A DNA stretch of 14,967 nt from the NCBI GenBank assembly GCA_002381225.1, contig DFSS01000004.1:2683-17649 (forward strand). Reading direction: 5' to 3'. Of this stretch, positions 7,096-13,415 are shown piece by piece. Each line of letters begins with the position of its first letter. The first letter of the stretch is position 1. A program made the position numbers and the translations under genes. This stretch comes from Flavobacteriales bacterium UBA3431 (GTDB taxonomy: Bacteria > Bacteroidota > Bacteroidia > Flavobacteriales > Schleiferiaceae). The notes under the pieces were generated by a model that did not search any database, was not told where the DNA came from, and worked only from the letters and a program-made list of their open reading frames with translations.

Positions 7096-7578
7096 TTAGA
7101 AGCATTTAAAATAATCGAAGGGCTCGTCGCAACTGCGACACTGGTATAAGGATTTGCATGCCGTTGATCCAAATAGAGAAATAAGGGCCGTATTGTCGCT
7201 TTTACAACGGGGGCATCGAACCGTGGGGCTAGGGGCCCAGAGGCTCCGCTTGTCAGACGCTTTGCCGACAGGAGGAGCAATGCCATAGGCTTCTAATTTC
7301 TTTTTACCCGCCTCCGACATCCAATCGGTCGTCCATGGCGGGTGTATCTCCGGTTTTATATGAACGGGCAGGCCCAAAGGCGCAAGGGCTTCTCGAATTC
7401 GGTCGTGAATCACATCCATAGCTGGACATCCTGTATACGTCGGAGCAATGCCAAGATGGATGTCTGAATTAGATACCTGGACAGACCGAACAAGGCCTAG
7501 ATCCACAATGGAGAGGACGGGGACTTCGGGGTCCATGACCTCTCCTAATTGCCGTTCAACATCCAGTTGACTTACCAT
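7096..7578 (-). CDS. paaD: PaaD, phenylacetyl-CoA epoxidase maturation protein
   Basis: A 160-residue protein of the PaaD (DUF59/MIP18) type. The N-terminal domain holds the family signatures MDPEVPVLSIVDLGLV (15-30) and PTYTGCPAMD with the conserved Cys51. The C-terminal part is a zinc-ribbon-like module with CPRC (Cys122, Cys125) and CRSC (Cys147, Cys150), plus Cys141 and Cys159. PaaD is needed in vivo for the epoxidase and is thought to act in iron-sulfur or diiron centre assembly, perhaps on PaaE, by analogy with related SUF/CIA factors. The start overlaps the paaC stop by seven bases (ATGGTAA), indicating translational coupling. It is the last gene of the paaABCD block. Confidence 0.93.
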   Translation of the reverse strand: MVSQLDVERQLGEVMDPEVPVLSIVDLGLVRSVQVSNSDIHLGIAPTYTGCPAMDVIHDRIREALAPLGLPVHIKPEIHPPWTTDWMSEAGKKKLEAYGIAPPVGKASDKRSLWAPSPTVRCPRCKSDNTALISLFGSTACKSLYQCRSCDEPFDYFKCF

Positions 7579-8336
7579 GTAGCATCGGGGTATGCCCGGG
7601 CTAGTGATTGCATTTCTGCGAGGATATACCCATGGTGTTCAGAGTGCACACCCGATTTGCCCCCTTTTTTGGGAAATCCCCATTCTAAAGGTGAAAGGGT
7701 AGCGATCGTGAGAATGCTTTGAATTTTCTCCTTCCAATCCGACTCCAGAACGGACACATCTGGCCCAAATCCCAAGTCATGCGCGGCTGCATCTACCTGC
7801 GCTGGAATGAATAGTTCTAAAGCAAAAGGAGCGAAGTGCCTCAGGCTTTGCGTGATTTTAGATCTGCTTTCCTCCGTTCCGTCGCCCATTCGAATGATCC
7901 ATTCGGCCGAAAATTGGGCATGGTACGATGTTTCCTTGATCGCTTTGGCTGCAATGTGCCGTAGCCGTTCATCAGAGCTTTGTTGAAGCGCCTCGAGTTG
8001 GAAAAAGTGGAAGGTGTCAAAGAAGAACTGCCTGGCCAGGGTGTCGCCCCAATGGCCGTTGGGCTGTTCGCAAAGAAGATGATTTGTGAATGCGCGGCTA
8101 TCCCGAAAAAAAGCTAAGTCATTCTCGGTACATCCGTCTCCGATTAATTCTGCGGCGTAGCCATAGTACTGGCGAGCAAGGCCAATCAGATCTAGGGCCA
8201 CATTGGTCAGGGCAATGTCCTGTTCTAAGATGGGGCCATGCCCACACCAAGCGGATAAGCGTTGACCTAGAATCAAGGCATCATCCGCCAAATGAAGTAC
8301 GTAGGCCGTTTTTGGATCACATGTGTCCCACTTCAT
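7572..8336 (-). CDS. paaC: PaaC, structural subunit of the phenylacetyl-CoA epoxidase
   Basis: A 254-residue ferritin-like helical protein (E. coli PaaC 248). Matching segments include AYVLHLADDALILGQRLSAW, ALDLIGLARQYYGYAAEL, CEQPNGHWGDTLARQ, AKAIKETSYHAQFS and the C-terminal SEHHGYILAEMQ. PaaC pairs with PaaA in the epoxidase core but does not carry a working diiron centre; its role is structural. I chose the ATG at 8336, which gives the family's length and N-terminus; an ATG at 8348 would add four residues. The frame stays open to 8492, but that extension runs through paaB and is Arg-rich shadow sequence. The chosen start overlaps paaB by 20 bases. Confidence 0.93.
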   Translation of the reverse strand: MKWDTCDPKTAYVLHLADDALILGQRLSAWCGHGPILEQDIALTNVALDLIGLARQYYGYAAELIGDGCTENDLAFFRDSRAFTNHLLCEQPNGHWGDTLARQFFFDTFHFFQLEALQQSSDERLRHIAAKAIKETSYHAQFSAEWIIRMGDGTEESRSKITQSLRHFAPFALELFIPAQVDAAAHDLGFGPDVSVLESDWKEKIQSILTIATLSPLEWGFPKKGGKSGVHSEHHGYILAEMQSLARAYPDATW

Positions 8337-8610
8337 CCGGAATGTCATAAAATGTGGGGTGACGGTAGACCTTGTCGTCCGAAGGCGCAAAGAGGGGATC
8401 TTTTTCATCCGGAGAGGAGGCAGTAATCGCAGCCGACGGCACCACCCAAATAGAAATGCCCTCGCTGCGGCGGGTGTACACATCGCGCGCATTTTTCAGG
8501 GCCATTTCCGAGTCCGGCGCGTGCAGGCTCCCTACGTGCTTGTGGGCCAAGCCGTTTTTGCTTCGAACGAAAACCTCCCAAAGAGGCCATTGGTGGGTGG
8601 TAGTACTCAT
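8317..8610 (-). CDS. paaB: PaaB, small subunit of the phenylacetyl-CoA epoxidase
   Basis: A 97-residue protein (E. coli PaaB 95). The family pattern is visible: WPLWEVFVRSKNGLAHKHVG near the start (residues 8-27), ALKNARDVYTRR with the following SIWVV, and the end YRHPTFYDIPDEVGHM. PaaB bridges PaaA-PaaC units in the multi-subunit epoxidase and is needed for stable assembly. The ATG at 8610 overlaps the paaA stop as ATGA; the frame is open to 8781, but the added residues are an Arg-rich shadow of paaA. The 3' end overlaps paaC by 20 bases, so paaA to paaD form one tightly coupled translation unit. Confidence 0.94.
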   Translation of the reverse strand: MSTTTHQWPLWEVFVRSKNGLAHKHVGSLHAPDSEMALKNARDVYTRRSEGISIWVVPSAAITASSPDEKDPLFAPSDDKVYRHPTFYDIPDEVGHM

Positions 8611-9572
8611 GCGGCGTGGGTTTGGGCGGGGCGTCGCGCCGAACGGCTCGCTTGCTTGGCCGCATAAGCGGCGGCGGCTTCTCGGACCCAGGCTCCTTCG
8701 TCGTGGGCTTTCTGGCGCGCTGCCAGGCGTTCCGCGTTGCACGGTCCGTTGCCCGCAATCACGTCGAAAAATTCCGTCCAATTGATTGTTCCAAAGTCAT
8801 AATGGCCCGTTTCTTCATTCCAGCGCAAATCAGGATCCGGAATGGTTAGCCCGATGAATTCGGCCTGGGGAACGGTTTTATCGATAAACTCTTGGCGTAG
8901 CTCATCATTGCTTTTGCGCTTGATGCGCCACTTCATGCTTTGAGCCGAGTTAGGACTTTGGTCATCTGACGGACCAAACATCATAATCGAAGGCCACCAC
9001 CAGCGGTTTAGGGCATCTTGGGCCATGGCCTTTTGTTCCGGAGTGCCCTTTGCCAGGTGCATCATGATTTCAAAGCCTTGACGTTGGTGGAAGCTCTCTT
9101 CCTTGCAAATGCGCACCATCGCTCGGCTGTAGGGTCCATATGACGTACGGCAGAGCATCACTTGGTTTGCAATGGCCGCCCCGTCGACGAGCCAGCCAAT
9201 GGCTCCCATGTCCGCCCAAGTGAGCGTGGGGTAGTTGAAAATCGAAGAGTACTTCGCCTTGCCGCTATGCAAGTCGTCAATCATTTGATCGCGGGATGTG
9301 CCCAGGGTCTCGGCCGCGGAATACAGATATAGACCGTGGCCTGCTTCATCTTGGACTTTGGCCAAAAGGATAAGTTTCGCACGGAGGCTTGGAGCGCGGG
9401 TAATCCAATTTGCTTCCGGCAGCATGCCCACAATTTCAGAGTGCGCGTGCTGGCTGATTTGACGCACCAAGGTCTTCCGGTAGCCATCAGGCATCCAGTG
9501 TTTGGGCTCCACTTTGTTCTCAGCTTCCACAAAAGCCTGGAAGCGATCTTCTAAGGAATGTGTTTCTCCCAT
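8607..9572 (-). CDS. paaA: PaaA, catalytic diiron subunit of ring-1,2-phenylacetyl-CoA epoxidase
   Basis: A 321-residue ferritin-like oxygenase subunit (E. coli PaaA about 309). The diiron ligand pattern is intact: Glu46 (HSEIVG), Glu76 and His79 in QDEAGHG, and Glu159 and His162 in KEESFHQRQG. Other family segments are LPEANWITRAPSLRAKLILL, FNYPTLTWADMG, NRWWWPSIMMFGP and the QSMKWRIKRKSNDELRQ region. With PaaB, PaaC and electrons from PaaE it inserts one oxygen atom of O2 into phenylacetyl-CoA to give the 1,2-epoxide. The last ~25 residues form an Ala/Arg-rich tail (AAAAYAAKQASRSARR) that goes past the conserved core. It is the first gene of paaABCD and is divergent from paaE, with 122 bases between the two starts. 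No clear TAnnTTTG promoter is seen for it; the nearest is TAAATTGC at 9599-9592 on the minus strand. Confidence 0.95.
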   Translation of the reverse strand: MGETHSLEDRFQAFVEAENKVEPKHWMPDGYRKTLVRQISQHAHSEIVGMLPEANWITRAPSLRAKLILLAKVQDEAGHGLYLYSAAETLGTSRDQMIDDLHSGKAKYSSIFNYPTLTWADMGAIGWLVDGAAIANQVMLCRTSYGPYSRAMVRICKEESFHQRQGFEIMMHLAKGTPEQKAMAQDALNRWWWPSIMMFGPSDDQSPNSAQSMKWRIKRKSNDELRQEFIDKTVPQAEFIGLTIPDPDLRWNEETGHYDFGTINWTEFFDVIAGNGPCNAERLAARQKAHDEGAWVREAAAAYAAKQASRSARRPAQTHAA

Positions 9573-9630
9573 GGGTTGCGCGAATTTGAGGGCAATTTAC
9601 GGCCAGGTGAACTATGGTTGGTTGGAATGC

Positions 9631-9662
9631 GTTCTTCCACAAGGCATCTGCGCCTACTTTTG
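9631..9662 (+). promoter_or_regulatory. Candidate Bacteroidota promoter of paaE
   Basis: TACTTTTG at 9655-9662 matches the phylum's -7 element TAnnTTTG at every fixed base. About 20 bases upstream lies GTTC (9631-9634), a weak stand-in for the -33 TTG. Transcription would start around 9668, giving a leader of roughly 27 bases before the ATG at 9695. This also rules out the in-frame ATG at 9614, which lies upstream of the promoter. Confidence 0.55.
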
Positions 9663-9694
9663 TTCATTCATCTACGATTATAGCCACCACGATT

Positions 9695-10831
9695 ATGTTG
9701 GGATTTTTTAAGAAAAAGAACGCCGAATCCCTTCCTGGACTGCTCACCACCAAAGCCGCTCAGAAAGGAATTAAACCCACTTTTTATTCCACCAAAGTGC
9801 TCGAGGTACGCCGCGAAACGGCTGATTGTGTGAGTGTGGCGTTGGAAATTCCCCATCCCGAGATGTTTTCCTTCGTGCCCGGGCAGTATTTGACCCTTAA
9901 AACGCAGATTCAGGGTGCCGAAGTGCGCCGATCCTATTCGCTTTGCAGCAGTCCGCTTTCTGGGGAATTGCGCGTGGCCATTAAACAAGTCGAACAGGGC
10001 GTCTTTTCTACTTGGGCCAACACGGAATTAAAGGAGGGAGACACTTTGGAAGTCATGCCCCCCAATGGACAGTTTGCCTTGGAGATTGATTCGGCCGACC
10101 GACAAACCTATGTGGGATTTGCTGCCGGATCCGGCATTACTCCCGTCATGTCCATTTTGAAGACCCTTTTGGAGCGTGCCCCGGAGGCCAAATTCATTCT
10201 CTTCTACGGCAACCGAAAGACCCACTCCATCATCTTCAAGTCGGAATTGGAAGACCTCAAGGACCAGTACATGGGCCGTCTTGAAGTCCATCATGTGCTC
10301 AGCCGGGAAGATCAGGGCAATGATTTGCTTTACGGCCGCATTGACGAAGCGCGCGCGGCGAAGCTCGCCGCTCACATCCCCGGAGTCAAGGATGCCGCGG
10401 GCCATTTTCTTTGTGGCCCCGAAGACATGATTCATGGCGTGACCGCCGCCCTTACCGCCGCCGGAGTTGCCAAGTCAGCCATTCACTTCGAACTATTCAC
10501 GGCTGCCACCCCCGCCGCCGCTGCGCCAAAGACGGGGGCAACGAGCGCACGTGCCGAGTCCTATGTGACGGTCATTCTCGATGGGGAAGAGACCCATTTC
10601 CACCAAGGCCCGAAAGACTTTGTGCTCGACGCGGCCTTGGATGCTGGCGCCGATGTACCCTATGCTTGCAAAGGCGCTGTCTGCTGTACCTGCCGCGCCA
10701 AAGTGCTGGAAGGAGAGGTTGAAATGGCCATGAACTACTCCCTGACCGACCAGGAAGTCGAGGAAGGCTATGTGTTGACCTGTCAGACCATGCCTCGGTC
10801 AGAGCGGGTGCGCATCAGCTACGACGACTAA
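9695..10831 (+). CDS. paaE: PaaE, NAD(P)H reductase of the phenylacetyl-CoA epoxidase
   Basis: A 378-residue flavin and iron-sulfur reductase (E. coli PaaE about 356). Order of domains: FAD-binding region with PGQYLTL and RRSYSLCSS; nucleotide-binding region with AAGSGITPVMSIL, FYGNRKT and FLCGPEDMI; an Ala/Pro/Thr-rich linker (TAATPAAAAPKTGATSA); then a plant-type 2Fe-2S domain whose ligands are Cys325, Cys330, Cys333 (ACKGAVCCTC) and Cys363 (VLTCQT). It passes electrons from NADPH to the PaaA diiron site. The start at 9695 gives a sensible N-terminus (MLGFFKKK) and follows the promoter at 9655; the longer frame from 9614 adds unrelated residues. Unlike the common paaABCDE order, it stands alone on the opposite strand, sharing the 9573-9694 region with paaA. 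Its stop lies two bases from the stop of the converging acetyltransferase gene. Confidence 0.94.
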   Translation: MLGFFKKKNAESLPGLLTTKAAQKGIKPTFYSTKVLEVRRETADCVSVALEIPHPEMFSFVPGQYLTLKTQIQGAEVRRSYSLCSSPLSGELRVAIKQVEQGVFSTWANTELKEGDTLEVMPPNGQFALEIDSADRQTYVGFAAGSGITPVMSILKTLLERAPEAKFILFYGNRKTHSIIFKSELEDLKDQYMGRLEVHHVLSREDQGNDLLYGRIDEARAAKLAAHIPGVKDAAGHFLCGPEDMIHGVTAALTAAGVAKSAIHFELFTAATPAAAAPKTGATSARAESYVTVILDGEETHFHQGPKDFVLDAALDAGADVPYACKGAVCCTCRAKVLEGEVEMAMNYSLTDQEVEEGYVLTCQTMPRSERVRISYDD

Positions 10832-10833
10832 GG

Positions 10834-11280
10834 TCAAGGGACCAAGCGCATCCAGCGATGCGGGATGCCGTCTTCGAGAAACTCCTCGCGCTCGACGACA
10901 AACCCAAAACTTCTATAAAAAGCCACCAAATAGCTTTGAGCCATGATCACGACGTCTTGGCCCGGCCATTCTTTCTGGGTGCGGGCGATAGCCTGGGCCA
11001 TCAAAGCTTTCCCTAAGCCTGTTCGCCGATGGGCTGGGGAGGTAACCACCCGTCCGATGCCTGCCTCGGGATAGGAAAGTCCAGGAGGGAGCAAGCGGGC
11101 ATAGGCGACAATGGTGTCGCCATCCTGGTACCAAAGATGGAGGCAGTCGGCATCCTTGCCGTCGAGGTCTTGGTAAGGGCAGTCTTGCTCCACCACAAAC
11201 ACTTCGGCACGGAGCGCCAATATGCCATAGGCGGTGGGCAACGTCAGCGCATCAAATGAGGAAATGTGGGGGCCCGTCAT
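10834..11280 (-). CDS. elaA: ElaA-type GNAT N-acetyltransferase
   Basis: A 148-residue acetyltransferase of the GNAT fold, similar in length and sequence to E. coli ElaA (about 153). Landmarks: LRAEVFVVEQDCPYQDLDGK near the N-terminus (an ElaA hallmark), the acetyl-CoA loop RVVTSPAHRRTGLGKALM (Q/R-x-x-G-x-G/A type), MAQSYLVAFYRSFGFV and the closing EDGIPHRWM. The substrate of ElaA proteins is not known. The ATG at 11280 fits the family's N-terminus; the frame is open to 11346, but that would run across the lipB promoter. It converges on paaE with only two bases between the stop codons and is divergent from lipB; it is most likely a housekeeping gene and not part of the paa system. Confidence 0.88.
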   Translation of the reverse strand: MTGPHISSFDALTLPTAYGILALRAEVFVVEQDCPYQDLDGKDADCLHLWYQDGDTIVAYARLLPPGLSYPEAGIGRVVTSPAHRRTGLGKALMAQAIARTQKEWPGQDVVIMAQSYLVAFYRSFGFVVEREEFLEDGIPHRWMRLVP

Positions 11281-11296
11281 ACGGGGACCAATGTCG

Positions 11297-11304
11297 TATT
11301 TTTG
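11297..11304 (+). promoter_or_regulatory. Candidate -7 promoter element of lipB
   Basis: TATTTTTG matches the Bacteroidota -7 form TAnnTTTG at all fixed bases. It sits 40 bases before the chosen lipB ATG, implying a start near 11310 and a leader of about 35 bases. No TTG is found at the usual -33 distance, which lies over the first codons of the divergent acetyltransferase gene. It argues against lipB starts at 11234 or 11291. Confidence 0.45.
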
Positions 11305-11344
11305 GCGGAGAGAAAAAACCGGGCGCAGAGCCCTCCCTGATCCC

Positions 11345-12109
11345 ATGGAACAAACGCCCCCTCTTACCCCTCGCAGGGTCCGTTTTTCGGACTTGGGTCG
11401 TTGGTCCTACCAGCGGGCTTGGGATTTTCAGGAAGTCCTTTTTTCCGAGACCATCGAGCGCAAATCAGCGAACCGAAGCCGGCCGCAGTCCGAGCAGATT
11501 CCCACGGAAGACACCCTGCTCTTTGTAGAACACCCCCACGTATACACCTTAGGGAAAAGTGGGGACTATGCCAATTTATTGGCCAACGAAACGCAGCTTC
11601 AAGAATTGGGCATTGAGTTTTTCAAAATCAACCGCGGTGGGGACATCACCTACCATGGGCCGGGGCAGCTCGTGGGCTACCCGATTTTGGACTTAGACCA
11701 TTATTATACGGATATCCACCGCTATTTGCGGACCTTGGAAGATGTCATCATCGACACCTTGGCCGAATATGGACTATCAGGCGATCGGAGTCCGGGCGAA
11801 ACGGGGGTTTGGCTCGATGTAGGAACGCCCTTTGCTCGAAAGATCTGCGCGATGGGTGTTCGCGCCAGCCGCTGGGTCACCATGCATGGTTGGGCCTTGA
11901 ATGTCAACACCGACCTGAAATACTTCCAATACATTGTCCCCTGCGGCATCACGGACAAAGCCGTCACCTCTCTTCATTTGGAGGTCGGTCACCCCATTGA
12001 TGAGACCGAACTCAAGGGCAAGGTGCAGCGCCATTTTGCTTCACGCTTTGGGATCACCCTAGCGGAAACATCTTGGGAGGCCTTGCATCCCGGCTCTTCC
12101 CCGGGCTGA
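11345..12109 (+). CDS. lipB: LipB, octanoyl-[acyl-carrier-protein] transferase
   Basis: A 254-residue LipB (E. coli LipB is 213). It moves the octanoyl group from acyl carrier protein to lipoyl-domain lysines, the first step of lipoate assembly on pyruvate and 2-oxoglutarate dehydrogenases and the glycine cleavage system. The signature RGGDITYHGPGQLVGYP is at residues 97-113; catalytic Lys166 is in RKICAMGVR and the nucleophile Cys200 in YIVPCGITDK; MHGWALNVNTDL completes the active-site region. The stretch between VLFSETIERKS and TEDTLLFVEHP (~30 residues, polar) is longer than in E. coli and explains part of the extra length. The ATG at 11345 is chosen because the frame continuing to 11234 crosses the promoter and the divergent gene. 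Confidence 0.95.
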   Translation: MEQTPPLTPRRVRFSDLGRWSYQRAWDFQEVLFSETIERKSANRSRPQSEQIPTEDTLLFVEHPHVYTLGKSGDYANLLANETQLQELGIEFFKINRGGDITYHGPGQLVGYPILDLDHYYTDIHRYLRTLEDVIIDTLAEYGLSGDRSPGETGVWLDVGTPFARKICAMGVRASRWVTMHGWALNVNTDLKYFQYIVPCGITDKAVTSLHLEVGHPIDETELKGKVQRHFASRFGITLAETSWEALHPGSSPG

Positions 12110-12146
12110 GCGCAAAAGAACTCGCGCAATTCCCTACCTTTTCCAC

Positions 12147-13415
12147 ATGAAACGCATCGTCCAAACCTTGGTGGCCGTGGCCTTGGTCTTTTTGTTGATC
12201 CAAGCCTCCTGGTACAGTTATTTGTTCAAGGGCGTGTATGCCACCTATCTGCAAGGGCATACCACGAGCAATATTTTTGACGGCGAATCCTTTGCCCAGG
12301 CTCCCGTATTGGCGCCAGACCCGCAGCCTTGGCCCGTGGCCTTGGATCTGAGCTATGGCCCAAGTGATGCCTTGCAGACGATGCTCAACGACATCGAGAC
12401 GGGGGCCTTTTTGGTCTTTGTCAACGATACCCTTCGCTACGAAGATTACGACAGCAAGGTGAGTCCAGACTCCAAAACCAATTCTTTTTCCATGGCCAAA
12501 AGCATCGTCACGATGCTCGTACAGGTGGCTATCCAAGAGGGGAAAATTCCCAGCTGGGAGGCCAAGGCGATGGACTACCTCCCCATGCTTCATGGTCCGG
12601 GAGCCTCGTCCCTCACTCTGGGTCATTTGAGCGCCATGACCGCGGATATGGATTGGGAAGAAGACTACTACAACCCCTTTGGTATCACGGCCAAGGCCTA
12701 TTTCGGTAAGGATGTCTTGGCGACGACGACGTCCTGTGCCATTGGCGCTGACGTGGGAAAGAGCTATGCATACCAATCTGGGGCCACAGCATTGTTGGGA
12801 TTTTGCTTGGAAGCGGCCACAGGGATGAAAATCAATGAATATGCCTCATCCAAACTCTGGGGCCCCATGGGCGCAACGTCGGATGCATTTTGGCACCAAG
12901 ATGATGCCGGCAATGCCCTCACTTACTGCTGCTTCAATGCCACAGCGCGCGATTATGGCCGGCTCGGCAAACTCCTCTTGCAGCACGGCCGCTGGAATGG
13001 TCGCGTGTTGGTCGACAGCACCTTCTTGCATACTGCGACCACTCCCGTTCTGGAAGCGTATTATGGTTACAGTTTCTGGTTGGGTTCTGTAGGCCCTCCA
13101 GAAGGAACTAAGTGGGAAGACGAGGTTCCCTTTGTGGCCTTCCGCGGGCACTTAGGTCAGTGGATTGTGGCGATTCCCGCACGACAGATGATCTTGGTCC
13201 GCACGGGCCATCAAGAAGGAAGTGGAGATCGTGAAAACGGCCTGCCCTCTTCCTTTATGCAGGCCGTCACCGAATATGTCCAGCGTGATTTTCGCCGGCC
13301 GCTGGCCGCCGACCCGGCCGAGGCACGTTCTGACTCTTCGAATGAGGCCCCTGTCACCACAGGAGAATCGGATGCCTTGCCCCTTCCTCCTGCTGGAGAC
13401 CAAAGTGATATTTAG
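12147..13415 (+). CDS. Membrane-anchored serine hydrolase, beta-lactamase fold (class C / 6-aminohexanoate-dimer hydrolase-like)
   Basis: A 422-residue protein with an N-terminal hydrophobic anchor or signal (VQTLVAVALVFLLIQASWY, residues 5-23) and a serine beta-lactamase-like domain. The SxxK motif is Ser115-Met-Ala-Lys118; the second active-site element is Tyr209-Gln-Ser211 (YAYQSG), where a YxN or YSN motif is usual; RGHLGQW matches the late HxG element. HLSAMTADMDW fits the helix after the active site in NylB/EstB-like hydrolases. It probably acts in the periplasm on an ester, amide or peptide-like substrate that cannot be named. The final ~35 residues (Asp, Ser, Pro rich) look disordered. 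It follows lipB after 37 bases, and its TAG stop directly abuts the ATG of the ABC protein, which suggests linked expression and perhaps a shared peptide-like substrate. Confidence 0.87.
   Translation: MKRIVQTLVAVALVFLLIQASWYSYLFKGVYATYLQGHTTSNIFDGESFAQAPVLAPDPQPWPVALDLSYGPSDALQTMLNDIETGAFLVFVNDTLRYEDYDSKVSPDSKTNSFSMAKSIVTMLVQVAIQEGKIPSWEAKAMDYLPMLHGPGASSLTLGHLSAMTADMDWEEDYYNPFGITAKAYFGKDVLATTTSCAIGADVGKSYAYQSGATALLGFCLEAATGMKINEYASSKLWGPMGATSDAFWHQDDAGNALTYCCFNATARDYGRLGKLLLQHGRWNGRVLVDSTFLHTATTPVLEAYYGYSFWLGSVGPPEGTKWEDEVPFVAFRGHLGQWIVAIPARQMILVRTGHQEGSGDRENGLPSSFMQAVTEYVQRDFRRPLAADPAEARSDSSNEAPVTTGESDALPLPPAGDQSDI

Noticed and set aside
8337..8781. Long upstream extensions of paaB (to 8781) and paaC (to 8492)
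   Set aside because: The added residues are Arg/Pro-rich shadows of the preceding gene; the shorter starts match the known lengths and N-termini of PaaB and PaaC.
9677..9682. TATAAT on the minus strand upstream of paaA
   Set aside because: It resembles an E. coli -10 box, but the organism looks like a Bacteroidota member, which uses a different -7 element, and there is no fitting -35 sequence.
9614..9694. Upstream ATG for paaE at 9614
   Set aside because: It lies before the TACTTTTG promoter element at 9655 and adds 27 residues without similarity to PaaE.
11234..11344. Longer lipB starting at 11234 or 11291
   Set aside because: Both starts lie upstream of the probable transcription start and 11234 lies within the divergent acetyltransferase gene.
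12054..12776. A 240-codon open frame on the minus strand opposite lipB and the serine hydrolase
   Set aside because: It is the antisense shadow of two well-supported genes; its residues show no domain and are biased to His, Gly and Arg.
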